Positions 32,313 to 39,532 of a stretch of DNA of 39,532 nucleotides are shown piece by piece. Source of the stretch: Oscillospiraceae bacterium (GTDB taxonomy: Bacteria > Bacillota > Clostridia > Oscillospirales > Ruminococcaceae). The stretch is from positions 1-39,532 of the forward strand of contig JAHHTS010000013.1 in assembly GCA_020024475.1 (NCBI GenBank). The letters run 5' to 3'. Position 1 is the stretch's first letter. Every line of letters begins with the position of its first letter. Both the position numbers and the translations under genes were made by a program. The notes under the pieces are model-generated. The model had not been told where the DNA came from. It saw only the letters and a list, made by a program, of their open reading frames with translations, and did no database searches.

Positions 32313-33602
32313 ATGAAAATATGCGGTAAAAGAGAATTCGAACTCCTTAACAAAATCGGATTTGTTAGAATGGGTGGTACAACTGAAGAAATGGAAGCTG
32401 CTAAAATTCTTATGGAAGAAATCAAATCTTTGGGGCTTACACCTGTTTATGAACCATTTGAAATTGAAGATGCTGACCTTATAAAAGGCGAACTTGAAAT
32501 TCTTGAACCATTTAATAAAAAATACAAAGTTACAGCTTATAAACTTTCTAACAGTACAAGCGAAGATGGTCTTACTGCGGACTTCTACTATGCTGAAAAC
32601 CTAACAGCTGCTGACTTAGCAAACGCTAAAGGTAAAATTGTACTTATAAATGGGCTACTAAACTTAGACAAATTTAAAAGTCTTGTTAAAGCTGGAGTTG
32701 CTGCATTTGTGACCATGAGTGGTGACATGCTTGACACAGAAGAAAATAGTGACTTGTTTACAAAAACTCTTAGCGACACTATTCGTGCATATGGTAATAT
32801 GCCTGGTGCCAATATTCGCACAACCGATGCATTTGACATAGTTAAAAACGGAGCAACAAAAGCAAAACTAACTTCTATCAATAAACCAGTTACAAGAACA
32901 AGTCATAATATCACTGTTACCATTGAAGGCACCAAACACCCAGAAGAAATTATTTCTTTTGGTAGTCACTACGACTCAGTAGAATTTTCAACAGGCGTCT
33001 ATGACAATGGCGCTGGTAGTGTTATCAATATGGAAATCCTTCGTCATTTTGTTGAAAATACACCTAATAGAACTGTTAAATTCATGTGGTATGGTAGTGA
33101 AGAAATGGGTCTTCTAGGTTCAAAAGCATGGGTAAAAGCTCATAAAGATGAACTTGAAAAACATATTTATATGATAAATGTTGATGTTGCCGGCAGTGTT
33201 ATAGGCTACGACATTGCAAGGGTTATTGCTTCGAAAGATGCAACTGCCCATGCAGATGCATTTATGAAACGCAAAGGATATGCAGTTGGTGTAACCCAGG
33301 AGATTTATTCATCCGACTCAATTCCTTTTGCTGACAACGGTATTCCAGCTATCAACTTCATTCGTTTTGGCCATCAGATTGGTGGTGCATTTATTCACTG
33401 TCGTAATGATGTTATTGATTATCTTTCACCTGAATCTCTTGAACGAACAACAAAATTCATTCTTGAATATGCAGATGAAACTATTAATTCCGTAGTATTC
33501 CCTATTGAAAGAAAAGTTCCAACTGAAATGGTTGAAAAAATAGATAACTACCTTGCAAAAAAAGAACTTGCAGATGCTGAAAAATTCAAAACTAATAAAT
33601 AA
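32313..33602 (+). CDS. M28 family zinc aminopeptidase
   Basis: 429-residue metallopeptidase. Zinc ligands and catalytic residues of M28 are visible: GSHYDSVEF (His, about residue 213), YDNGAGS (Asp, about 229), YGSEEMGLLGS (Glu-Glu, about 262), NVDVAGS (Asp) and the C-terminal His in FIHCRNDVIDYL. Residues about 90-165 form an insert resembling a protease-associated domain (KGKIVLINGLLNLDKFKSL, AGVAAFVTMSG). No signal peptide is present, so it is probably cytosolic, unlike many secreted M28 enzymes. It is divergent from the peptide importer and ends at a strong terminator. Substrate preference unknown. Confidence 0.92.
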   Translation: MKICGKREFELLNKIGFVRMGGTTEEMEAAKILMEEIKSLGLTPVYEPFEIEDADLIKGELEILEPFNKKYKVTAYKLSNSTSEDGLTADFYYAENLTAADLANAKGKIVLINGLLNLDKFKSLVKAGVAAFVTMSGDMLDTEENSDLFTKTLSDTIRAYGNMPGANIRTTDAFDIVKNGATKAKLTSINKPVTRTSHNITVTIEGTKHPEEIISFGSHYDSVEFSTGVYDNGAGSVINMEILRHFVENTPNRTVKFMWYGSEEMGLLGSKAWVKAHKDELEKHIYMINVDVAGSVIGYDIARVIASKDATAHADAFMKRKGYAVGVTQEIYSSDSIPFADNGIPAINFIRFGHQIGGAFIHCRNDVIDYLSPESLERTTKFILEYADETINSVVFPIERKVPTEMVEKIDNYLAKKELADAEKFKTNK

Positions 33603-33610
33603 CTTAAAAT

Positions 33611-33643
33611 AAAAAGCGGCTCCACAAGCGAGCCGTTTTTTAT
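33611..33643 (+). terminator. terminator after the M28 peptidase gene
   Basis: GC-rich stem CGGCTC / GAGCCG extended by A and T runs, with a seven-base loop and six T, 8 bases past the stop. Confidence 0.9.
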
Positions 33644-33644
33644 T

Positions 33645-34065
33645 GCGTAAAAATTTTATCTATTTTTATATTTACAGGTATCGCTATTTTCATTATCTAT
33701 GAATAAATAATTTTGTGAATTAAATCATCTATATCATAAAATTAAACTAATGCTAGGCTTAATATTTTAATTGTCGAAAACATACGTTTAACAAAGCAAT
33801 CAAATAATTATCTGAATTTTTATATGTATATATTAGTATATATTTATATAATAATTATTATTTAATAATATACAACACATCTAGAAAAAATCTTATTATA
33901 TGATATAATAAGATTAAGAAATCGCTATAAATTATCATTTACTTCTAATGAATTTTATTTAGTTTATAAAATATTTCAAAATAAATTTTTGGCATAATTA
34001 TTACTGTATATAATTAGGTTTCGTTATATTCCTAATTTTTAAAGTATTAAATCATAACTAATCAT
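33645..34065. other. AT-rich intergenic region with a 27-base palindrome
   Basis: No open frame or RNA gene recognised. The only marked structure is a perfect inverted repeat at 33889-33915, with arms AATCTTATTATAT and ATATAATAAGATT around a single G. It lies about 165 bases before the kinase-like gene. It has no T-tail of terminator type in either direction. Confidence 0.5.
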
Positions 34066-34080
34066 ATGGAGGTATTTTTT

Positions 34081-34575
34081 ATGAAAAATTTGTACTTGAT
34101 TGGCGGAGCAATTGGTGTTGGTAAAACTAGTGCTTCTCAAATATTAAAAAAAAGGCTAAACAACAGTGTATTTCTTGATGGAGATTGGTGTTGGGATTCC
34201 AATCCTGCCCAGGATAATGATGAAACAAAAGCAATTGTAATCGACAATATTCAGTATATCCTCAACAATTTCATCAAATCATCAAGCTATGAAAATATTA
34301 TATTTTGTTGGATTATGCACGAACAAGAAACTATTGACACTATACTTTCTAAACTTAAAACGGAAAATTGTAATGTTCATTGCATATCATTGATATGTAG
34401 ACCTGATTCGCTAGCAAGCAGGCTTAATCTGGATATTCAAAATGGCATTAGAGAACTGGGCATAATTAACAAAAGTCTATCTTACTTACCTTTATATAAA
34501 AAACTAAACACTGAAAAAATTGATGTATCAGAAATATCTGCTGAAGAAGTTGCTGATATAATAGCAAAAATGTAA
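34081..34575 (+). CDS. P-loop nucleotide kinase-like protein
   Basis: 164-residue protein. A Walker A motif GGAIGVGKTS begins at about residue 7, and an acidic FLDGDWCWD (about 33-41) sits where small kinases bind the acceptor or magnesium. The C-terminal part contains CRPDSLASRLNLD, a lid-like Arg-containing segment. The overall shape is that of small AAA/ATP-binding kinases such as shikimate- or adenylylsulfate-kinase relatives, but no specific family can be claimed. The ATG at 34081 is chosen since GGAGG stands eight bases upstream; the in-frame ATG five codons earlier contains that site. It is a single-gene unit with its own terminator. Confidence 0.75.
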   Translation: MKNLYLIGGAIGVGKTSASQILKKRLNNSVFLDGDWCWDSNPAQDNDETKAIVIDNIQYILNNFIKSSSYENIIFCWIMHEQETIDTILSKLKTENCNVHCISLICRPDSLASRLNLDIQNGIRELGIINKSLSYLPLYKKLNTEKIDVSEISAEEVADIIAKM

Positions 34576-34655
34576 AGTCAAAACAAAGCATCGTCTTAAA
34601 AATGAAATTGTTAAATAAAAATAAACAATAAAAAGTTCATATATATTTTATTACC

Positions 34656-34695
34656 AAAAGCCTTGTTCATTTCAAAAGTGAACAAGGCTTTTTAA
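34656..34695 (+). terminator. terminator after the P-loop kinase-like gene
   Basis: 14-base arms AAAAGCCTTGTTCA and TGAACAAGGCTTTT with a nine-base loop and a T-run. It lies 80 bases past the stop. The rest of the gap up to the GNAT promoter at 34918 shows nothing recognisable. Confidence 0.85.
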
Positions 34696-34917
34696 CACAT
34701 TTTAAATACAGTTCCGTGTTGTAATATTGGATATGCTGTCTTATGAATATTTTGACATCGTTATATTTGTAAAACTTAAAATATTTATACATACATTTAA
34801 CTAATTTTTAATTTTAAGCTATAATATTTATTATTTATCATCTTTTAAACTTATGAAATATACTGTATATGAAACTATCATACTCCTTCACATTTATTTA
34901 TAATACAAACCATATAC

Positions 34918-34946
34918 TTGACAGATATGATATAATTATATAAAAA
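34918..34946 (+). promoter_or_regulatory. promoter of the GNAT gene
   Basis: A perfect TTGACA is followed after 17 bases by TAAAAA (a TATAAT also occurs closer in). The leader is about 30 bases and contains the GGGAGG ribosome-binding site. Confidence 0.55.
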
Positions 34947-34979
34947 TAGTTAATTTTCCGATTACATGGGAGGTATTAT

Positions 34980-35561
34980 ATGTCTAAAAATGCAATTATT
35001 TATCGCGATCTTTCAAACGGTGACGTTGAAATATGTCGTGATCTTTGTAACGCTCTAATGCAACACCAAGCTTCTAAAGGTGTTATTCACCCTGAAATAC
35101 TGGGTAATATGAACTTTGATAATCGTCTTAAACCAAGTTTTGATTCTGCTGGAGAAAAACTTCTTATAGTTGCGTTCGACGAAGAAACACCAATCGGTTA
35201 TGTTTTTGCTGATGTTACAACAATTACCGAAGGTAGCAAGGCATTTCGTCCAGGCTGGAAATCTTTGCTCAATGAAGAAGAGGCTGCTGGATTAGGTTTC
35301 TTCCCTGCTGATATCGAAGTACCTACAAAAGCAGGCGAACTCAACAACCTTTATGTTAAACCTGAATATCGTGGTGAAAATATCGGAAAAGAACTTACTG
35401 ATCGCGCTATGAATTGGATTAAATCACATGAAGATGTTCATTGTGCTTTTGTGGATGTTTCAAACGGAAACAATGCTGCCTCATTCTATGAAAAATATGG
35501 ATTTTCATATAGTCATGATGTTATGGGTGGTATTATTAAAGCTTATATCGCAAAATTTTAA
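34980..35561 (+). CDS. GNAT family N-acetyltransferase
   Basis: 193-residue acetyl-CoA-dependent acetyltransferase. The CoA-binding motif A is clear in NLYVKPEYRGENIGKELTDRA (about 122-142, with the RGxxIG pyrophosphate loop), and motif B in NAASFYEKYGFSYS (about 161-174). The N-terminal part, IYRDLSNGDVEICRDLCNALMQHQ, is the substrate-facing portion. The acceptor (amino acid, small molecule or protein) cannot be told. The ATG has GGGAGG eight bases upstream. Monocistronic, with its own promoter and terminator. Confidence 0.9.
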   Translation: MSKNAIIYRDLSNGDVEICRDLCNALMQHQASKGVIHPEILGNMNFDNRLKPSFDSAGEKLLIVAFDEETPIGYVFADVTTITEGSKAFRPGWKSLLNEEEAAGLGFFPADIEVPTKAGELNNLYVKPEYRGENIGKELTDRAMNWIKSHEDVHCAFVDVSNGNNAASFYEKYGFSYSHDVMGGIIKAYIAKF

Positions 35562-35568
35562 TTTCAAG

Positions 35569-35598
35569 ATGCACAGCCAATTTGACTGTGCATTTTTT
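35569..35598 (+). terminator. terminator after the GNAT gene
   Basis: Stem ATGCACAG / CTGTGCAT with a nine-base loop and a run of T, 8 bases past the stop. Confidence 0.85.
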
Positions 35599-35656
35599 AT
35601 GAATTTATATTTTACAAATTATATTTAGCATAAATCGCCATTATATATGAGCTGAA

Positions 35657-36004
35657 ATGAAAGTAGATTATACTATGCAAAATTTTACACAAGGATTTAA
35701 TTTTAGAAGTATTGATAAAAATTTTCCTATTCTAATCGTACAATTCGGATCTGAAAAATGTATGCCTTGTTTTGCTATAAAAAGAAAAATCGACGCTTGG
35801 ATTGAGTTGCATAACAACGTAAAAGGTATATATGTACCTATAGAAAATTTTCCAAAAGTAGCCGCAAATGAAGGTATTTTTTCAGTTCCTACAATACTAG
35901 TTTTTGTAAATGGTATGCCAACTATACGAGAAAGTGGTTATTTCAGCCTTGAAAATATTTTATCTAAAATTCAAAGATATATTGATTTTATAAAAAAATC
36001 TTAA
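35657..36004 (+). CDS. thioredoxin-like protein
   Basis: 115-residue thioredoxin-fold protein. The redox motif is KCMPC (Cys at about 35 and 38), preceded by the strand ILIVQFGSE; the cis-proline is in VPTILVFVNG (about 84). The active-site sequence CMPC differs from the CGPC of housekeeping thioredoxin. No signal peptide or membrane helix, so it is cytosolic. The ribosome-binding site is weak (GAGCTGAA). A permease gene with a CxxCxC loop follows about 160 bases downstream, but a hairpin between them makes co-transcription uncertain. Confidence 0.85.
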   Translation: MKVDYTMQNFTQGFNFRSIDKNFPILIVQFGSEKCMPCFAIKRKIDAWIELHNNVKGIYVPIENFPKVAANEGIFSVPTILVFVNGMPTIRESGYFSLENILSKIQRYIDFIKKS

Positions 36005-36018
36005 CTCAAAGTAGTATA

Positions 36019-36047
36019 GAAAGTTCCAGCATATGGAGCTTTCATTT
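36019..36047 (+). terminator. weak terminator after the thioredoxin-like gene
   Basis: Imperfect stem GAAAGTTCC / GGAGCTTTC followed by ATTTTTATT. Shorter and weaker than the other terminators in the window. Confidence 0.5.
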
Positions 36048-36162
36048 TTATTCTAAAAGCTTTATTAAAATTATCTTATAATCAGATTATTATTTTTAAT
36101 AATTAAAAAATAACTGATATAATATAAAACATATTCCTTTTTATTAAGAGGTGTTTTCTTAT

Positions 36163-37008
36163 ATGACAACTGATATTTTTATTGATATTTTAAAAGATTC
36201 TTTAATTGATGCTATAAAAGCGTTACCACTGCTATTTTTAGCTTATTTAGTAATGGAAGCAGTGGAACATCTCAACTCTGAGAAAATGGTACAAACTCTT
36301 GGAAATATAGGAAAAGCTGGTCCACTGGTTGGCGCTTTACTGGGATGTATTCCCCAATGTGGTTTTTCTGCTAGCGCATCTAACTTATACGCAGCTGGCA
36401 TGATAACCACCGGTACATTGATATCTGTTTTCCTATCGACCTCAGATGAAGCTCTTCCTTTGTTATTAAGCTCTCAAGGCACATCAATAATACTACCTTT
36501 GTTAGTCTCAAAAGTTATAATTGGTATTATTTTTGGTTTTGCTCTTGATGTTCTAATAAAAAAATTCGGAACGCCAAGAAAACGACACAATATCTGTGAA
36601 CATTGTGGCTGTAATGAATCTGATAGTATTTTGAAACCTGCTATATGGCATACTTTCAACATACTTATTTTTATACTTATTTTAAATATTGTCCTTGGAT
36701 GCATTATAGAACTGTTAGGTACTGAACGAATTTCTATTATTTTACTTAACGGAAGCATATTCCAACCTTTTGCTGCTGCTTTTATAGGCCTTGTTCCTAA
36801 CTGTGCTGTATCGGTGCTTCTCACAAAATTATATCTAGCAGGAAGTTTAAGCTTTGGTTCTTTGCTTGCGGGTCTTTGTTCTGGTGCTGGACTTGGTCTA
36901 GCTGTTCTTTTAAAATCAAACCATTCAAAAAAAGAGAATATCCACATTGTGACTATACTATATCTTATTTCTGCATTATGTGGGTTAGTGGTACAACTTA
37001 TATTCTAA
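36163..37008 (+). CDS. putative metal/arsenic efflux permease (ArsP/manganese-transporter-like)
   Basis: 281-residue membrane protein with about ten hydrophobic segments in two similar halves. The first half has GALLGCIPQCGFSASASNLYAAG (about 60-82), and the second half the related GLVPNCAVSVLLTKLYLAGSL (about 210-230). These Pro-x-Cys repeats and the overall form match proteins named arsenic efflux protein or putative manganese transporter. The loop between the halves holds CEHCGC (about 145-150), a possible metal site. The ATG at 36163 is chosen because GAGGTG precedes it by nine bases; a GTG start at 36151 would fall within that site. Substrate is inference. Confidence 0.75.
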   Translation: MTTDIFIDILKDSLIDAIKALPLLFLAYLVMEAVEHLNSEKMVQTLGNIGKAGPLVGALLGCIPQCGFSASASNLYAAGMITTGTLISVFLSTSDEALPLLLSSQGTSIILPLLVSKVIIGIIFGFALDVLIKKFGTPRKRHNICEHCGCNESDSILKPAIWHTFNILIFILILNIVLGCIIELLGTERISIILLNGSIFQPFAAAFIGLVPNCAVSVLLTKLYLAGSLSFGSLLAGLCSGAGLGLAVLLKSNHSKKENIHIVTILYLISALCGLVVQLIF

Positions 37009-37017
37009 TAAATAAAT

Positions 37018-37052
37018 TTAAAACTCAGATTCAAATTGAATCTGAGTTTTTT
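37018..37052. terminator. bidirectional terminator between the efflux permease and putP
   Basis: Long stem AAACTCAGATTCAA / TTGAATCTGAGTTT with a one-base centre, A-run before and T-run after, between two convergent genes. Confidence 0.9.
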
Positions 37053-38587
37053 TAATCTTTCATATTTTTAACAATATCAAATTCATCTGTTATTTCTTTT
37101 GAAGGTTTCTCTGTTAAAAGGCTAACTATTATAATAACAAAACTTGAAACAATAAAAGCAGGGAGTAATTCATATATTCCTAAAAATCCACCAATAGGCT
37201 TAACAATATATTTCCAGAGAAAAACCATGCCACCTCCAGAAACCATACCTGCTATCGCACCATATCGATTAGTTCTTCTCCAAAATAGCGAAAATAAAAC
37301 AAGTGGTCCAAATGCTGCTCCAAACCCTGCCCATGCAAATGATACTATTTCAAAAACTGAACTATCTGGATTTCTTGCTATAAAAGCAGCAATTACCGCA
37401 ATAGCTATAAGTGTAAATCTAGCAGTTTTCATGGATAATTTTAAGTTTTTATTTTTATTAAATACACCATAAAGATTTTTAGAAACTGCTGATGAAGCTG
37501 CTATAAGCTGTGAATCTGCCGTTGACATAGTTGATGCAAGAATGCCAGCTAGTATAATACCCGCAATAATCGCTGGTATGGCCCCATAAGTACTTAAAAG
37601 AGATGCGATTTTAACAACAATTGTTTCAGATGATGATCCAAAAAGGACTTCGATCGCTCCTGCCTTTGTCATAGATAATCCAACCACACCAATAAGAATT
37701 GCCGCTGCAAGAGATATAATTACCCATAATGTAGCAATTCTTCTAGAAATAGAAAGCTTTTTATCATCTTCAATAGCCATAAATCGCAAAAGTATATGTG
37801 GCATACCAAAGTATCCTAATCCCCAAGCAATAGTTGATATTTTAGATACAATTCCATATTCAACAGATGTTCCACTAACAACATCATGAATAGTATTCAT
37901 TGATAAATAACCAGAAATACTTTTAGCGTTTTCAATTACAGCATTCATTCCACCCGCTGTTTGTATTCCAAACGCTAGTACAATTACAAGTGCAATAGAC
38001 ATTATAATACTTTGGATGAGATCTGTTGTGCTAGCAGCAAGAAAGCCACCAAGAGCTGTATATCCCACAATAACAACAGCACTTATAATCATTGCTGTTA
38101 AATAATTTATTCCAAAAAGACTTGAAAAAATCTTTCCGCAAGCTGCGAAACCAGACGCTGTATATGGAACAAAAAATATAATTATTATGCTGGCTGAAAT
38201 CATCATTATTATATTACTATTATCACGATATCTATTTGAAAAAAAATCAGGAATTGTAATAGAATTATTTGCTACATGGGAATATCTTCTAATTCTTTTT
38301 GCGACAATAAGCCAGTTAACATATGTGCCAATAGCTAATCCTAATGCCGTCCAGCTAGCATCACAAATGCCAGAAACATAAGTCAAACCCGGTAACCCCA
38401 TAAGCAACCAACTACTCATATCTGATGCTTCAGCACTCATAGCTGTAACTACTGGTCCAAGTTTTCTACCACCAAGGTAAAAATCATCTGTGGTATTATT
38501 CTTTTTTGAACATACATATCCTACTATTAACATTACAAGAAGGTACATAATAATAGAAAGCATAATGTAAATTTCAGGTCTAAACAT
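37052..38587 (-). CDS. putP: sodium/proline symporter
   Basis: 511-residue member of the sodium:solute symporter family (SSF), with about 13 membrane helices. PutP-like blocks are visible: DFYLGGRKLGPVVTAMSAEASDMS (about 36-59) leading to LMGLPG, then AWTALGL-like SWTALGLAIG, GYTALGGFLAASTTD, the ASTMSTADSQLIAASSA sodium-site helix (about 350) and FAWAGFGAAFGPLVLFSLFW. It imports proline with sodium, either as nutrient or osmolyte. The start has AGAGAGG. A hairpin of up to 18 base pairs lies 37 bases before the start codon. A TetR gene lies upstream on the same strand. Confidence 0.93.
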   Translation of the reverse strand: MFRPEIYIMLSIIMYLLVMLIVGYVCSKKNNTTDDFYLGGRKLGPVVTAMSAEASDMSSWLLMGLPGLTYVSGICDASWTALGLAIGTYVNWLIVAKRIRRYSHVANNSITIPDFFSNRYRDNSNIIMMISASIIIIFFVPYTASGFAACGKIFSSLFGINYLTAMIISAVVIVGYTALGGFLAASTTDLIQSIIMSIALVIVLAFGIQTAGGMNAVIENAKSISGYLSMNTIHDVVSGTSVEYGIVSKISTIAWGLGYFGMPHILLRFMAIEDDKKLSISRRIATLWVIISLAAAILIGVVGLSMTKAGAIEVLFGSSSETIVVKIASLLSTYGAIPAIIAGIILAGILASTMSTADSQLIAASSAVSKNLYGVFNKNKNLKLSMKTARFTLIAIAVIAAFIARNPDSSVFEIVSFAWAGFGAAFGPLVLFSLFWRRTNRYGAIAGMVSGGGMVFLWKYIVKPIGGFLGIYELLPAFIVSSFVIIIVSLLTEKPSKEITDEFDIVKNMKD

Positions 38588-38623
38588 TTTAATTTCCTCT
38601 CTGCTATTATAAATAAAACATAA

Positions 38624-38664
38624 AGAATAAGGAATTTTTCAATCGCTGAGAAATTCCTTATTCT
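38624..38664 (-). promoter_or_regulatory. long hairpin in front of putP
   Basis: 14-base perfect arms AGAATAAGGAATTT and AAATTCCTTATTCT, extended by four more pairs with one G-U, around a five-base loop. On the minus strand it is followed by CTTTATGTTTTATTT and then the putP ribosome-binding site. It could be the tetR terminator, an attenuator in the putP leader, or a repressor site. Too little room remains for a full promoter after it. Confidence 0.5.
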
Positions 38665-38871
38665 AAACATCAATTATTTCTCGTTTTATACAGTATAGCA
38701 CAAATTTAATTAGACTGAAATACAGAACGAAATATAGACTATATTCTACACTATTTATATATTAAATATATTTTTTATTTATTTATAAATATTTTTTAAC
38801 GATACTATTTTAGATAATATTTTTGTTATTTTTTTAATTCTAAAAATTTCACAATTTTATATTTTAAAATA

Positions 38872-39456
38872 TCATTTTTTAAATCCAGCAAACATGATTG
38901 GGAATACATGACTAGCATATTGAAAAATCGAATAATCACCATTGCATATACACCAATCATAAAGGAATGCTCTTTCACAAACGGCATAAGTTTTTACTAT
39001 TTCATTTACTGAAAATTCATTAGAAATTTGTCCTCGCTGTTGGCCTTCAACTACAATTTGGCGCAAAACTTTAAAATACACCCTATTGTGATCCAACAGA
39101 TGTTTCTCCCCCTTTGTTATTAACTGCGAAGAATATAGCCTTGCTAACAAATCTAAAGAAATGCTATCTTCAATCATTTTGAATAGTTCCCTATTAATAT
39201 ACATCAACTTATCAAAGCTGTTCATTTCTTCATCTATGGTTTCCATTAGTTCTTTGTACTTTTCATCAAACAAGATAGAAAGAGAACCCAAAAGTGCATC
39301 TTTCCCTTCAAAATAATGATAAAATGAACCTTTAGAAGTTTCAGATTTTTCGATTATTTCTTCTACTGTTGTATCGTCATAACCTTGTTCATAAAACAAT
39401 TCCCACGCTGCTGATATAATTCTGCCTTTTGTATTTCTTGTTTTTTTCTTAGACAT
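38872..39456 (-). CDS. TetR family transcriptional regulator
   Basis: 194-residue repressor-type protein. The N-terminal helix-turn-helix (about residues 8-55) shows the family pattern: ISAAWELFYEQGYDDTTVEEI, then SETSKGSFYHYFEGKDALL. The C-terminal ligand-binding region is all-helical and not assignable to a ligand. The start is supported by GAGG six bases upstream. It precedes putP on the same strand by 284 bases; whether it controls putP or genes outside the window is not shown. Confidence 0.9.
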   Translation of the reverse strand: MSKKKTRNTKGRIISAAWELFYEQGYDDTTVEEIIEKSETSKGSFYHYFEGKDALLGSLSILFDEKYKELMETIDEEMNSFDKLMYINRELFKMIEDSISLDLLARLYSSQLITKGEKHLLDHNRVYFKVLRQIVVEGQQRGQISNEFSVNEIVKTYAVCERAFLYDWCICNGDYSIFQYASHVFPIMFAGFKK

Positions 39457-39532
39457 ATCATAACCTCATATTTATACTTTCATTCTTTTACAAACTATAA
39501 CAAACAATTAAACATAATTTACTTTTATATTT

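Noticed and set aside
1..39532. CRISPR array, tRNA/rRNA genes, insertion sequence, prophage or integrase
   Set aside because: No regularly spaced direct repeats, cloverleaf genes, transposase-like proteins or phage proteins were recognised on either strand.

Overview
The window is AT-rich, with strong GGAGG-type ribosome-binding sites, frequent TTG starts, many compact intrinsic terminators, a YtvI-like sporulation membrane protein and an iron-sulfur L-serine dehydratase of the two-subunit type. Together these point to an anaerobic, probably spore-forming member of the Clostridia (Lachnospirales-like). The genus cannot be fixed from the sequence alone. No rRNA, tRNA, CRISPR array, insertion sequence or phage gene was recognised.

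Layout. Positions 1-3.4 kb hold a minus-strand pair: a Na+/phosphate symporter with a PhoU-like tail, and a YtvI/AI-2E family membrane protein. Positions 3.6-5.2 kb hold sdaAB-sdaAA (+), followed by a membrane-anchored XRE regulator (-), glycyl-tRNA synthetase (-) and a small YkvA-type membrane protein (+). Positions 8.0-9.2 kb hold a decayed MFS transporter. Positions 9.4-18.5 kb are one tightly packed minus-strand glycan operon. It contains capE, capF and capG homologues for UDP-N-acetyl-L-fucosamine, a NeuD/PglD-like acyltransferase, a WbuB-like GT4, a GT2 with a DUF2304 partner, an MBOAT O-acyltransferase with its SGNH partner, and a trailing DUF1904 gene. A separate large membrane protein of the PTPS-related/YfhO type (GT-C-like) lies at 18.6-21.0 kb.

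Positions 21.1-33.6 kb form a peptide-utilisation island: peptidase T (+), an S9 oligopeptidase (-), a complete oligopeptide ABC importer (-, order B-C-D-F-binding protein) and an M28 metallopeptidase (+). Imported peptides would be cut by the three peptidases, none of which has a signal peptide. The freed serine could feed SdaA, and PutP at the right end brings in proline. Positions 34.1-39.5 kb carry a P-loop kinase-like protein, a GNAT acetyltransferase, a thioredoxin-like protein, a putative metal/arsenic efflux permease, PutP and a TetR regulator.

The most unusual item is the oligopeptide importer. Its binding protein appears to be a circular permutation of the family 5 fold: the C-terminal lobe sits directly behind the lipoprotein signal and the normal N-terminal lobe follows it. 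Both permeases carry large extra N-terminal membrane regions, and the OppF ATPase has an altered ABC signature (FDGGR). Several perfect inverted repeats at promoters (glycan operon, pepT, sdaAB, S9 peptidase) and a long hairpin in front of putP are also worth checking.
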